Of a stretch of 64,000 bases of DNA, positions 8,433 through 17,810 are shown one piece after another (the stretch's first letter is position 1; the number at the start of each line of letters is the position of its first letter). Made by a program: the position numbers and the translations under genes. The notes under the pieces were generated by a model. It was not told the origin of the DNA. It saw only the letters and a program-made list of their open reading frames with translations, and did no database searches. The stretch is from a virus: positions 1-64,000 of the IMG/VR virus record IMGVR_UViG_3300015171_000002; one strand, given 5' to 3'.

Positions 8433-9098
8433 ATGAAACTATCAATCATAACTCCAATTTTTAATAAAGCTACTATGACAGCTAATTATATTAATACTTT
8501 AGTTCAATATATGGATGACGATGTTGAATTGATAATTATTGATAATAATTCTAGCGATAATAGCTTAAATATCTTAGCATCAGCTAGAAAGTTATTTCCA
8601 ACTAAAAATATAAAGATTTATTCACATAATAAAAATGTTGGTTTCGGCGCAGCTAATAATGCCGGTGCTAAACTGGCAAGTTCTGAAAATTTATTATTTA
8701 TTTCGAATGATGTTGTTGTAGTTGGAGATTTTATTACTCCGACTGTAGAATTCCTAACCGCTAATGTAGCTTTATGTGGCCCACATCTCTATTCTTTTGA
8801 TACGGGTTGGAATACATTCAAAGAAACATCGGTTATTCCATATGTTGAGGGGTTTTGTATGGCAATTCAAAAAACTCAATTCAACATGGTACAGGGATTC
8901 GATGAAAAGTTCTTTTTAGATATGGAAGATTTAGACCTATCTTATAGATTACATCTGGCCGGAGTAGCTTTGGCACAATTGAATTTACCAGTTGTACATC
9001 AGTTAGGTGGTAGTTTTGACCAGTTAAATGTAAATCGTTCAGATATTACAGAACAGAGTTTAGCTTATTTTATGCAGAAATGGAATCTAACCCGCTAA
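8433..9098 (+). CDS. Family 2 glycosyltransferase
   Basis: 221 residues with the GT-A start SIITPIFNKATMTANYI, the nucleotide-binding IIIDNNSSDNS near 35-45, NVGFGAANNAGAKLA, FISNDV as the DxD-like position, and a MEDLDLSYR acceptor/base motif near 169. Similar to rhamnosyltransferase-like GT2 enzymes. Starts 1 nt after the preceding stop. Confidence 0.88.
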   Translation: MKLSIITPIFNKATMTANYINTLVQYMDDDVELIIIDNNSSDNSLNILASARKLFPTKNIKIYSHNKNVGFGAANNAGAKLASSENLLFISNDVVVVGDFITPTVEFLTANVALCGPHLYSFDTGWNTFKETSVIPYVEGFCMAIQKTQFNMVQGFDEKFFLDMEDLDLSYRLHLAGVALAQLNLPVVHQLGGSFDQLNVNRSDITEQSLAYFMQKWNLTR

Positions 9099-9683
9099 AT
9101 GAGAGAACATATAGATGGATTGATTTTTTCACCAGTTTTTAATTTGCGGGTCGGAGAAAGTCAACACGAAGTAAATACTATTTTAGAAATTATAGCAAAT
9201 TATAATATTACTAAATTTGTAGAAATTGGTGTACATGAAGGTGGTCTAACTGAATTTATTCTTAATAAAACCTTTTGTCAGTATTTAGGAGTAGAAATAG
9301 ATTCAGGTCTGGTCAGTCCCGAAATAAAAAAATTAGTAGATAATCATGGTGATAGAATTCTCTATATGGATTGTATGAGTACAGTTATTTATACAGAAGT
9401 AAAAAGTTTTGTAGATCATGGCAAGTGTTTAGTTTATTGTGATAATGGTAATAAACCGAGAGAAATAGAAAGATTTCATGGCGTAATCAAACCCGGTAGT
9501 ATTTTACTCACACATGATTTTACAGATGGAACTAGAAAGGTAAGAGATTTACCTTATCATTATTATAATACAAGAGAAGTAACAGTAGAAGATATTGCCT
9601 TTTTAGAATCAGATGAAAGTTTTCAACGCCTACCAGAATTTATTTTTCACGAAACAAGAAATATAGGTTGGATTAAATTATGA
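9099..9683 (+). CDS. Class I methyltransferase-like protein
   Basis: 194 residues. KFVEIGVHEGGLTEFIL near 43-59 is a Rossmann motif I, YLGVEID gives the acidic residue after strand 2, and KPGSILLTHDF resembles the strand-5 region of cephalosporin-hydroxylase-like or FkbM-type methyltransferases found in glycan clusters. Likely modifies a sugar or lipid-linked intermediate. Begins directly after the preceding stop; overlaps the next gene by 4 nt. Confidence 0.65.
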   Translation: MREHIDGLIFSPVFNLRVGESQHEVNTILEIIANYNITKFVEIGVHEGGLTEFILNKTFCQYLGVEIDSGLVSPEIKKLVDNHGDRILYMDCMSTVIYTEVKSFVDHGKCLVYCDNGNKPREIERFHGVIKPGSILLTHDFTDGTRKVRDLPYHYYNTREVTVEDIAFLESDESFQRLPEFIFHETRNIGWIKL

Positions 9684-10375
9684 TTATAATTTGTGCAAGA
9701 TGTTTAAATGAGGAGAAAAACATTGAAAGATTCCTTAAAGCGTATAGTTTTGCGGATAAAATTATTATTTCTGACGGTGGCTCAAGCGATTCATCTTTAG
9801 ATATTTTAAATAGTTATCATGGAGTTTTACAACCAGAGCTAGATATTATTAGTTTTCCACAACATGAACAAATCGGAGAATGGAAATGGAATCCAGATAA
9901 TCCACATATTAATTATGTAATTGACCGAGCTAAGGAATATTGTAAAACAAGTGATGATTGGATTATTATGGATGATATAGATGACGTTCCTAATAAAAAT
10001 TTACAATTAGATGCTAGAAAAATATTAGAAAGTTCTGTTTTTCCACAAGTAAATGTATTTAGATTATATATGTGGGGTGAAAAAGAATTTTTTCCTAAAA
10101 TGAATGATAATTTTAATCCATTATTCACATCACTTTGGGCCTGGAAACCGGTAGAATTAAATGTTCGAGCAGATAATGATTTCAAACATGGAACAATTAT
10201 AGGTCTAATGGATAACCCACTATTAGTTTTACCACCTTATTGTTTATTACATTATTCATGGAGTCCAGATACTATAGTAAGTAAAGTCCAAAAATATAAT
10301 GATATTGGCCTACCGATGAATCATCCTTTAGACTTCGCTGGAATACCGGAACCTTTACCGGAGTGGGTAGAATGA
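9680..10375 (+). CDS. Family 2 glycosyltransferase
   Basis: 231 residues with CARCLNEEKNIERFL at the N-terminus, IISDGGSSDSS near 31-41, and IMDDIDDVP near 95-103 as the metal-binding acidic cluster. Resembles short GT2 enzymes acting on cell-envelope glycans. Overlaps neighbours on both sides (ATGA-type). Confidence 0.8.
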   Translation: MIIICARCLNEEKNIERFLKAYSFADKIIISDGGSSDSSLDILNSYHGVLQPELDIISFPQHEQIGEWKWNPDNPHINYVIDRAKEYCKTSDDWIIMDDIDDVPNKNLQLDARKILESSVFPQVNVFRLYMWGEKEFFPKMNDNFNPLFTSLWAWKPVELNVRADNDFKHGTIIGLMDNPLLVLPPYCLLHYSWSPDTIVSKVQKYNDIGLPMNHPLDFAGIPEPLPEWVE

Positions 10376-11106
10376 TAGATATATTTCCGTGGTTAGATTT
10401 AGAAACTATTTCTACTTGTAATAGAACTTGTGAGACTTGTCTTAGAAATAGTCATCCCGATAGAGAAGAATTAAAATCTTGGTTTGAATTACATTACTTA
10501 GAAATGGACGTAATCGAAGAAGCTTTACGACAAGTAAAAGAAATGGGCTTTACTGGTGGAGTACGTTTATCACATTATAATGAGCCGACAATGGATGAGC
10601 GTTTACCGGAAATTGCCAGTCTGGTACAATCCTACGGTTATAAAGCCTATATGAATACTAACGGTGATTATTTCACTGAAAAAATGGCTAAGGATTTAGA
10701 TGGTAAGTTCGAACAAATTATTGTAACGCTCTATATGGAAAATCCGATCAAGGCACAACGGGCAATTTGGATACCATCTTTATTCAAACAAACCGAGATA
10801 GCAGTTATTACACAATCAGAACATATGGCTACTCATTTCAGTCCTAAATTCGATACTGCCGCTTTAGCTGAACAAAATAGAGAACATCCCTGTCTGGAAC
10901 CACAAATAAGAGTTATTATAAATCATCGTAGACAATATTTATTATGTTGTGATGATGTAGTTGGAGTTTATAATTTAGGCAAATTTCCAGATGTAAGTAT
11001 AAAAGATTATTGGTATGGCGCTAGACACGAATTATTAGTAAATAGATTAAAAGAAGTGGGAGGCAGACACATACATAAATATTGTATGGCCTGTCCAAGA
11101 ATTTAA
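10372..11106 (+). CDS. Radical SAM/SPASM protein
   Basis: 244 residues. The iron-sulfur motif CNRTCETC (C16, C20, C23) is of the CX3CX2C type; a second cysteine cluster near the C-terminus (CLEP, LLCCDD, CMACPRI) is SPASM-like and would hold a further cluster. GGVRLSHYNEPTMDE contains the GGE-equivalent and substrate region. Such proteins modify peptides, sugars or tRNA; here a sugar or virion modification is inferred from the operon. ATG 10372 is used since it overlaps the previous stop (ATGA); three upstream codons in frame are inside the preceding gene. Confidence 0.8.
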   Translation: MIDIFPWLDLETISTCNRTCETCLRNSHPDREELKSWFELHYLEMDVIEEALRQVKEMGFTGGVRLSHYNEPTMDERLPEIASLVQSYGYKAYMNTNGDYFTEKMAKDLDGKFEQIIVTLYMENPIKAQRAIWIPSLFKQTEIAVITQSEHMATHFSPKFDTAALAEQNREHPCLEPQIRVIINHRRQYLLCCDDVVGVYNLGKFPDVSIKDYWYGARHELLVNRLKEVGGRHIHKYCMACPRI

Positions 11107-11301
11107 TTGAAGAAAATAGAACATAAATTTACATTTGAAATGTCTTGGAATAATCATGGTAGTTACTGGCATATTGATCATATCAAACCATGCTCTAAAT
11201 TTGACTTATCAAATCCCGAAGAACAACAAAAATGTTTCCATTATACCAATATGCAACCGTTACCAGCTATTGATAATCTAATAAAAGGTAACAGAATATG
11301 A
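11107..11301 (+). pseudogene. HNH endonuclease fragment
   Basis: 64 residues from a TTG. WHIDHIKPCSKFDL and FHYTNMQPLPAIDNLIKGN correspond to the C-terminal half of the HNH fold (H..H and the Asn-rich helix) of homing or recruited HNH nucleases. The N-terminal half with its usual zinc knuckle is missing, so this looks like a remnant of a mobile HNH gene between the two radical SAM genes. It overlaps the next gene by 4 nt, so it may still be translated. Confidence 0.6.
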
Positions 11302-12563
11302 AAATAGCTCTAGTATGGCCGAAATCAACATTTTTAGATAATCCTATGGTTTGGCCTCCCCTCGGTTTATTATATCTTTCTAGTCAATTAAAGGCGCAAG
11401 GGCATACCACAGAGTTTTATGATTTAAATTTTACTGAATTACCGAAAGACGGTGAATATGATCAAGTCTGGTTATCGGCTACTTCTCCCCAAATGCAGGA
11501 AATAAAGAGAGTGGCAGATATTACAAAAAATTGGAAAACTAAAACCGTTTTAGGGGGTGCAGGCCCGTGGGCTAATCCCGATAGTTGTAAAAATTTAGGA
11601 TTTGATTTAATCGTTGGTGGTGAAAGTGATCATCCCGAAAGTATTAGAAAAATAATAGATACTGTTAAAAATGGTAGCGAATCTTATATATTATTACCTA
11701 TTTCAAGAACATTAGATTGGGTATTACCCCCCGATAGAAAATGGACTCAAGATTATTATTCATATATGACAGATGCGATTGGTAATAAATATAGAATGAG
11801 TAGTTTATTTACAAGTCGTGGCTGTCCTATGGAATGTGCTTTTTGTGAGTCCGGTCGTCATGGAATTATTTGGGATAGATTAACTCGTTATGAAAGTATA
11901 GATATCGTTGAACATCAGATAAAAGAAATAAAATCACAGGGATTTAATGGATTGGCCTATTACGATGATATACTGCCACTAAATAAGAAAAGAACATATC
12001 AGATTATGGATTTACATCGTAAATATGATATGAAATATAGATGTTTTCTACGGAGTGATATTATAAATAAACAGGGTGGAAAAGAATATCTAGAAGCTAT
12101 GCGTGATGGTGGATTGATTCAAATATTTGTAGGTATTGAAAGTGCCAGTAATAAACAAAAAGATAGTATTCATAAAGGTACTACAATAGAACAAGATACT
12201 AATGTATTACAATGGTGTCGTGAATTAGGAATATTATTCAAAGGAAGTTTCATATTGGGATTGCCAGGAGAAACTAGAGAAACTATGGAAGAAACTAAAA
12301 AATGGATATTAAGTCAAAATCCAGAAGGTATAAGAATTCAGGTCGATAGACTTATTCCATTTCCCGGTACACCTTTGGGAGATCATCCAGAATTATATGA
12401 TTTAAAATATGAAAGACAAGTAGACGATAATTTTTTTTATGCTGGAAGGGATGATTTAGAAATGCATAGCTTTGTTAGTACTTCTAGTTTATCTCTTGAT
12501 GAGATAGATGATTTTTGGAGAAATTTAGAGAAAGAAATGAAAGAGAAAGGTTTCCGAAATTGA
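11298..12563 (+). CDS. B12-binding-type radical SAM enzyme
   Basis: 421 residues with an N-terminal cobalamin-binding-like Rossmann region (MKIALVWPKST...NPMVWPPLGLLYLSSQLKAQGH; roughly 1-125) and a radical SAM barrel with SRGCPMECAFC (C176, C180, C183). Typical of methyltransferases or ring-modifying enzymes in natural-product and glycan clusters; AdoCbl residues cannot be confirmed by eye. HRKYDM...FRSD-like and ETMEETKKWI segments agree with the family. Ends in overlap with a methyltransferase (TTGA). Confidence 0.8.
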   Translation: MKIALVWPKSTFLDNPMVWPPLGLLYLSSQLKAQGHTTEFYDLNFTELPKDGEYDQVWLSATSPQMQEIKRVADITKNWKTKTVLGGAGPWANPDSCKNLGFDLIVGGESDHPESIRKIIDTVKNGSESYILLPISRTLDWVLPPDRKWTQDYYSYMTDAIGNKYRMSSLFTSRGCPMECAFCESGRHGIIWDRLTRYESIDIVEHQIKEIKSQGFNGLAYYDDILPLNKKRTYQIMDLHRKYDMKYRCFLRSDIINKQGGKEYLEAMRDGGLIQIFVGIESASNKQKDSIHKGTTIEQDTNVLQWCRELGILFKGSFILGLPGETRETMEETKKWILSQNPEGIRIQVDRLIPFPGTPLGDHPELYDLKYERQVDDNFFYAGRDDLEMHSFVSTSSLSLDEIDDFWRNLEKEMKEKGFRN

Positions 12564-13198
12564 GAGATTATTCTAATTTTGATAAGTATATAACCGATTT
12601 ACAAGACGATGTTTACCCCCAACCCGCAGACCCACTACATCAACAATGGGGAGAATATATTCTAAATATTTGGCTACCAGAATTATCAGGTATAAATAAA
12701 ATATTATTAGATGTTGGATGTGGACAGGGCCAATTTCAACCGACAATAGTAAATAATAAATTTCAATGGATAGGTGTTACATTAGGAACAGATTATAATA
12801 TTTGTTTAGGTAAAAATTATCAGGTCTATCAACAAGATTTTTCTTTCCTTACAGATTTTAGAGATAATAGTGTAGGAGTAATTTTGAGCCGACACAGTTT
12901 AGAACATTCACCTTTTCCAATTTTAACGCTCATGGAATGGTATCGAGTATCTAATAAATATTTAATTTTAGTTTTACCTAATCCAGATCATTTTCAGTTT
13001 TTCGGAAAAAATCATTATTCAGTTATGACAAATTCTCATGTTTTATGGTTGGCGGCTAGAGTGGGATGGAAACCAGTCACTAAAGATTATAGTGAGCGTC
13101 AAGAATTACGTTATTTATTTGAAAAAGCAGAACCGAGAAGAGAATTAATGTGGGAATCAGAGGGACGATTAGAAGCAGAATATGGAAGTACTCGATAA
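12560..13198 (+). CDS. SAM-dependent methyltransferase
   Basis: 212 residues. ILLDVGCGQGQF near 50-61 is motif I; VILSRHSLEHSPFPI is the LEH motif of the Methyltransf_11 group. The start is taken as TTG 12560, which overlaps the preceding TGA as TTGA and has GAGAAAGG upstream; a longer frame lies wholly inside the radical SAM gene. Substrate unknown, probably the same glycan as its neighbours. Confidence 0.75.
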   Translation: MRDYSNFDKYITDLQDDVYPQPADPLHQQWGEYILNIWLPELSGINKILLDVGCGQGQFQPTIVNNKFQWIGVTLGTDYNICLGKNYQVYQQDFSFLTDFRDNSVGVILSRHSLEHSPFPILTLMEWYRVSNKYLILVLPNPDHFQFFGKNHYSVMTNSHVLWLAARVGWKPVTKDYSERQELRYLFEKAEPRRELMWESEGRLEAEYGSTR

Positions 13199-13232
13199 TG
13201 AATACTATTAGAAAAGTTATAGGTAATTTATA

Positions 13233-14174
13233 ATGATAAATGTTGCAATTTCGGGACTTGCATTCAGTGTCACGGCGCACATGGAATATATTGTTAGAGC
13301 ATTTAAGCGTCGAACGGATTGTGATGTTAGAGTAGTCGGCCCCTATCCTGGTCTAAATATGCCGTGGACTCGAAATGGTATAACTGGAATTGTTATGCCA
13401 GATAATTATGATTTCAAACCGGATATAGCTTTACCTTTTAATGGAGCCGGTCAAAATGCTCCTATTTCTTATATTGAAGGTTTATTGAAAGATTTCAAAC
13501 CCGATTTATGGTTAGATTGTGATAGTGGATTTTATTTAGATGGTACTCCTAAAACCGGTGTTAGAGCTTTATTCGAGGGTGATCCACATGTGTTACGCGA
13601 TTATTATAATGGACATAAACATAATTATAAATATGTATTCAATCCACAAAATAATTATTCAACACAAGATGAATATTATTTAACATATGCGGCTGATCCG
13701 ATTTGGCATTCTCCGATAGATGGAACAGAAAAGATATACGATGTGGCACTTATCGGTAACTTTTATACCCATAGAGTAGATTTTATTAATGGATTACGTA
13801 GTCAAGGTAAAAATGTATTTTTCGATTTAGGACAGGCTAAAGAAGATGCTAGATTGATTTATGCTCAATCGAGAGTAGGATTAAATTGGTCTACTCTTGC
13901 TGATTTAAATGCCAGAGTATTTGAATTGATGTGTATGGGAATTGCACCAGTTATGAATAGAGTACCCGGACTGGTTTTATTTGATGAAGGTGTAGATTAT
14001 TTAGGATTTGATGATGCCGCTCAAGCTAATGCACAAATAAATTTATTATTAAATGAACCAGATTTAGCCAAATCTATGGGAATAAATGCCCGAAATAAAA
14101 TAATAAATGACAAACATACCTGGGATGATCGCGTTCAAACCATTTTAGAAGTTACTGGTTTAGTTGTAAATTGA
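13233..14174 (+). CDS. Glycosyltransferase, CgeB-like GT-B fold
   Basis: 313 residues. VAISGLAFSVTAHMEYIV begins the N-terminal Rossmann domain; the C-terminal domain has LNWSTLADLNARVFELM and AQANAQINLLLNEPDLA, the pattern of the spore-protein CgeB/Glyco_trans_1_2 family that uses nucleotide sugars. A 34-nt spacer before it holds a possible 11-residue leader ORF (13198-13233) overlapping its start. The -35 box of the next promoter overlaps its stop. Confidence 0.8.
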   Translation: MINVAISGLAFSVTAHMEYIVRAFKRRTDCDVRVVGPYPGLNMPWTRNGITGIVMPDNYDFKPDIALPFNGAGQNAPISYIEGLLKDFKPDLWLDCDSGFYLDGTPKTGVRALFEGDPHVLRDYYNGHKHNYKYVFNPQNNYSTQDEYYLTYAADPIWHSPIDGTEKIYDVALIGNFYTHRVDFINGLRSQGKNVFFDLGQAKEDARLIYAQSRVGLNWSTLADLNARVFELMCMGIAPVMNRVPGLVLFDEGVDYLGFDDAAQANAQINLLLNEPDLAKSMGINARNKIINDKHTWDDRVQTILEVTGLVVN

Positions 14175-14199
14175 CAAAAAACCAAAAATGTGATATAAT
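14171..14199 (+). promoter_or_regulatory. Sigma70-type promoter within the sugar cassette
   Basis: TTGACA 14171-14176, overlapping the TGA of the preceding gene; 17 bp; TATAAT 14194-14199 with TGTGA. Gives a second transcript for the distal glycosyltransferases and connector genes. Confidence 0.85.
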
Positions 14200-14225
14200 G
14201 GAGAAAGAAAGTATATAAAAATATT

Positions 14226-14732
14226 ATGAAGAAACCAGAATTATTTAGTATTAATAAAAGAGTGGGGCAACAAAATCAAGCCAGAAATTTGAATGGAAGA
14301 TTAGTTGAAAGAACTGAATTCTTATTTGTTATGATGGGTGAGGAAGTAACTTTTGTGACTCCGGTTTATGACCCCGATCATTTTATTTATCAGAATTTAA
14401 TGCCTATCTCAGAAGAAGAAGTAAGAATAAAATATTTAGGTGTTTTACCAATAGCATTACGTGGTAGTCACATTTTATGTACTTGTGGAGCAGAAGCAGT
14501 AATAGCTATAGATGGTGATTATGCTGGAATGGCCGTTTGTAAATCGGTTGCTACTTTAGGTAAACATCAGACCAGTTTCCAGATAAAAAATCAACATCTA
14601 ATCGTAGATAAGAAAACCCAAGATGAACGTTATATGGGTGATAGTGATATTGCCAAAACTATCAAGAGTGAAGAACAGGCGAGCGATGAACATTCAGAAG
14701 CTATTAGAAAAGGCTCTGATTTAGATGGGTAA
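14226..14732 (+). CDS. Unrecognised 168-residue protein
   Basis: A mixed alpha/beta N-terminal part (MMGEEVTFVTPVYDPDHF, then MPISEEEVRIKYLGVLPIAL) and a short ILCTCGAEAVIAIDGD segment with two cysteines, followed by a charged, probably disordered tail rich in Glu, Ser and Asp. No family is recognised. It is the first gene after an internal promoter and overlaps the following glycosyltransferase by 8 nt. Confidence 0.6.
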   Translation: MKKPELFSINKRVGQQNQARNLNGRLVERTEFLFVMMGEEVTFVTPVYDPDHFIYQNLMPISEEEVRIKYLGVLPIALRGSHILCTCGAEAVIAIDGDYAGMAVCKSVATLGKHQTSFQIKNQHLIVDKKTQDERYMGDSDIAKTIKSEEQASDEHSEAIRKGSDLDG

Positions 14733-15801
14733 ATTAATAAAAGTTCTTACTGTTTCTGGTAGTCCTAAAAATATTAGTGCAGAAACTCTAAACGGTAGAG
14801 GTGTCGGTGGAGCAGAATTAGCTCTGATAACATGGTCAGAATTATTAGCTAAATCTGGATATTTATTAGATATTTATAATCAAACAGAAGGTAAAAGTTT
14901 TTATGAACAGATTACAGGTGGTTGTGTAAACTGGTTGCCAGATGATAGACCTATTTTTAGTGATGATAGTATTTTAGTTACCTTTCGTGGCCCAAATGAA
15001 TTATCTAAAACAACCGCCCATAGAAAACATATTGGTTGGAGTTGTGATCAGTTTACTGTAGGTGATTATATCGAATGGTATAAAGACGTAGATACGATGG
15101 TACTTATTTCAGAATTTCATAAGCAGGATCATATCATGCGTTACGGAAAAGAATTGGTTGAAAGTAAAGGCGTTGTATTAGACCTGGGTGTTAGGACGTG
15201 GGAATATGAAACCAGTATTGAAAAAATACCCTATCAATTTATTTATTGCAGTATTCCAGACCGGGGATTAGAAAATCTTTGTCAAATCTGGCCGCAGATA
15301 AAAGTATCCTATCCACTGGCTACATTGATTATTACGAGTGATTATACACTTTGGGGAGCAGCCGACCCATTAAATATGCAATACAGATTGATGTTTGCCG
15401 GTTTAGAAGGTGTAAAATTTGTTGGAAATGTACCGAGAAATGAATTAGTACGTTATCAGATGCAGAGTGAAATTCAATTATATCCTTGTATCTATGATGA
15501 AAATTTCTGTATCGCTAATGCGGAATGTCAGGTAGCAGGTTGTTTCTGTATTACATCAGCACAAGGCGCATTAAAAACAACTAACTTTACTGGTTATAAA
15601 GTTTATAATAATGATTATATGAATGCAATAAATATTTTTTATAATTTAGATAATAATACTCGAAAAGAATTATCAATAGATATAAGAAATAAAGCATTTA
15701 AAAGATTTGGTTGGCAAGAAATCGCAAAACAATGGGAAACTATTCTACAACCACTAGAAGCGAAAGAAAATGCTAGTAAAGGAAATAAATTATATGCGTA
15801 A
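14725..15801 (+). CDS. GT-B glycosyltransferase
   Basis: 358 residues. GRGVGGAELALITWSELLAKSGY is split here as GRGVGGAELALI plus TWSELLAKSGY; it is the N-terminal glycine-rich loop common in GT4 enzymes. The C-terminal domain has YCSIPDRGLENLCQIWPQI and YPCIYDENFCIANAECQVAG, where E-x7-E-like donor binding lies. Overlaps the next gene by 8 nt. Donor and acceptor unknown. Confidence 0.78.
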   Translation: MGKLIKVLTVSGSPKNISAETLNGRGVGGAELALITWSELLAKSGYLLDIYNQTEGKSFYEQITGGCVNWLPDDRPIFSDDSILVTFRGPNELSKTTAHRKHIGWSCDQFTVGDYIEWYKDVDTMVLISEFHKQDHIMRYGKELVESKGVVLDLGVRTWEYETSIEKIPYQFIYCSIPDRGLENLCQIWPQIKVSYPLATLIITSDYTLWGAADPLNMQYRLMFAGLEGVKFVGNVPRNELVRYQMQSEIQLYPCIYDENFCIANAECQVAGCFCITSAQGALKTTNFTGYKVYNNDYMNAINIFYNLDNNTRKELSIDIRNKAFKRFGWQEIAKQWETILQPLEAKENASKGNKLYA

Positions 15802-16936
15802 GCGGCTTTTATGGATCGGAGATTGGATGTTAGGTAAGGATGGTAGTCCATTAACGGGTTATTGTGGTATTTCAGATTATTACGCTCCTAAACTACATAA
15901 AGAATTTAATGTAATAGCTTTGGGATTTGCATATCAAAGAAATCAGCACAATTATTTATTTAGTTTGAGTCATACTCCTATTCAGTCATTAGGTGTAGCA
16001 TTACAAAGTATAAATTCAACTTATTCAATCGATTATCTTATCTGTTCAGCCGATATTACTGTACAGGCACAATTATTGAAAGTTCCTCGTAATAAAACTA
16101 AATATATTGGAATTTTTGCAGTAGAAAGTAGTCCAGTATATGCACCCTGGGCAATGGCTTTAGCATCGATGGATTATAAATTACCAATCAGTCAATTCGG
16201 AACAGATGAATGTGAAAAAGTCGGTTTAGAAGCAACTCATCTTGTTATTCCTACCGATAGAAATATCTGGAAACCTAGAACTTGGGAAGAAAAAGAATCT
16301 ATCAAAGATATGTTAGGTGTCAAAGATAAAACGACTCTGTTTATCAATGCAGCAGGTAATGAAAGAAAGAATATTGCTACAGTCTTAGAAGCTTTGAAAG
16401 ATATTCCCAATAAAGAAAAATATTATTTATTCATGCTGACAAATGCTGATAGTCAGGTCAGTTGGGATTTACGAGAACTTGTTACCAGATTTGATTTGAA
16501 TAGAAATGTAACCATATTTGAAAAGGGTCTATCTCAAGTTGAAACCAGACGTTTATATGCTGGCGCTGATTTTTTTATTAATATCAGTAAAGCTGAGGGT
16601 TTATGTATGCCGATATTAGAAGCTATGTCAGTTGGTACACCAGTAATAGCTACTAATGCAACAGCCATGAAAGAACATTTAGGAAGTGGAGATAATAGAC
16701 GTGGTATTGCTATTGAACCAGATTTCAAATTAATTGATGTATTCGGTAATACGGATAGATTTTATGTGATTGCTGAAACCTTTCAGAAAACACTAACGTA
16801 TCAGGCTAATCTTTTACGAGAATGGGGTCGAGATTGTTCTCATCTAAATCAAATAACGGATAAAGCACAGGCTTATATTGATGAGCGTAATAATAAAAAT
16901 TCATTAGAAGTATTAAGGAATATTATCAATGTCTAG
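15794..16936 (+). CDS. Family 4 glycosyltransferase
   Basis: 380 residues. The N-terminus RLLWIGDWMLGKDGSPLTGY gives the GT-B nucleotide fold; INAAGNERKNIATVLEAL and ISKAEGLCMPILEAMSVG show the retaining GT4 donor site with its E-x7-E pattern, followed by TPVIATNATAMKEHL. ATG 15794 is chosen because upstream in-frame codons fall inside the preceding glycosyltransferase. Overlaps the next gene by 8 nt. Confidence 0.87.
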   Translation: MRKRLLWIGDWMLGKDGSPLTGYCGISDYYAPKLHKEFNVIALGFAYQRNQHNYLFSLSHTPIQSLGVALQSINSTYSIDYLICSADITVQAQLLKVPRNKTKYIGIFAVESSPVYAPWAMALASMDYKLPISQFGTDECEKVGLEATHLVIPTDRNIWKPRTWEEKESIKDMLGVKDKTTLFINAAGNERKNIATVLEALKDIPNKEKYYLFMLTNADSQVSWDLRELVTRFDLNRNVTIFEKGLSQVETRRLYAGADFFINISKAEGLCMPILEAMSVGTPVIATNATAMKEHLGSGDNRRGIAIEPDFKLIDVFGNTDRFYVIAETFQKTLTYQANLLREWGRDCSHLNQITDKAQAYIDERNNKNSLEVLRNIINV

Positions 16937-17810
16937 AAATAAACATAGAAACTTACCGGATACACCTGCAAAAATAAAAACTGTTATCTTTCCTAAAATT
17001 GATGTAGTTATTCCGGTTTATGGTCAGTTTCCAACTCTGGCTAATGGTATAGAAGCTTTAGATAATGCCATGAATGGAATCAGTTATAGAGTTTTTATGA
17101 CAGATGATGTATCACCCGATTTAGCTAAAGTCGGTAGAGATTATTATTCATCCCTAAAGGATAATTCTAAAATAGCTCCAATAACCTATCATAAAAATAA
17201 TCAAGGTTTCGGTAAGTCTTGTAATGATGCTGCCAGTATGGGAAGTGCTAAATATATTCTTATTCATTCCAGTGATGTAGTTTTAATGCCAGATTCGGTA
17301 AAAATAATGTATGAACATATCGAGAACAATCCTGATATTGGAATTATTGCACCTAAATTATTATTTTTTCCAAACCAAAAAGACCCTAATCGGCCAGCCG
17401 GAAAGGTGCAAAGCGTAGGAATATTTTTCGACTCTATGGGTGAACCTTTTCATCCTTTTAATGGTTGGGACGAAAATCACCCATTGGTAAATATAGTCAG
17501 AGATGTAAATGCTACAACTGGTGCAACCTTTTTAATTCGAAGAAATGTTTGGCAACAATTAAAAGGATTTAGTTTAGATTATGGTAGAGGTACATGGGAA
17601 GATATAGATATATCTTTTAGAACAAGAATGTCGGGACTTAAGATAAGAATTCTACCACAAGCGGTAGGATATCATTATACTAATTTATCGGTTTTAGGTG
17701 ACAAAGAAGGATTTCCTTTGAATCATAATAAAGATATTTTCAAAGCGAAATTTAATCAAATAATCCCCTACGATTCTTGGGTGCAGAGCGGTGTTTTTTA
17801 TGATGACTAA
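16929..17810 (+). CDS. Family 2 glycosyltransferase
   Basis: 293 residues: VVIPVYGQFPTLANGIEAL, FMTDDVSPD, NNQGFGKSCNDAASMG, LIHSSDVVLMPDSV (DxD position) and GTWEDIDISFRTRMSG. Last enzyme of the cassette; the gene after it begins the connector module. Like the GT2 at 8433, resembles rhamnosyl/galactofuranosyl-type enzymes. Confidence 0.87.
   Translation: MSRNKHRNLPDTPAKIKTVIFPKIDVVIPVYGQFPTLANGIEALDNAMNGISYRVFMTDDVSPDLAKVGRDYYSSLKDNSKIAPITYHKNNQGFGKSCNDAASMGSAKYILIHSSDVVLMPDSVKIMYEHIENNPDIGIIAPKLLFFPNQKDPNRPAGKVQSVGIFFDSMGEPFHPFNGWDENHPLVNIVRDVNATTGATFLIRRNVWQQLKGFSLDYGRGTWEDIDISFRTRMSGLKIRILPQAVGYHYTNLSVLGDKEGFPLNHNKDIFKAKFNQIIPYDSWVQSGVFYDD

Noticed and set aside
13198-13233. 11-codon ORF before the glycosyltransferase at 13233
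   Set aside because: Too short and without ribosome site to call a gene; noted only as possible leader.
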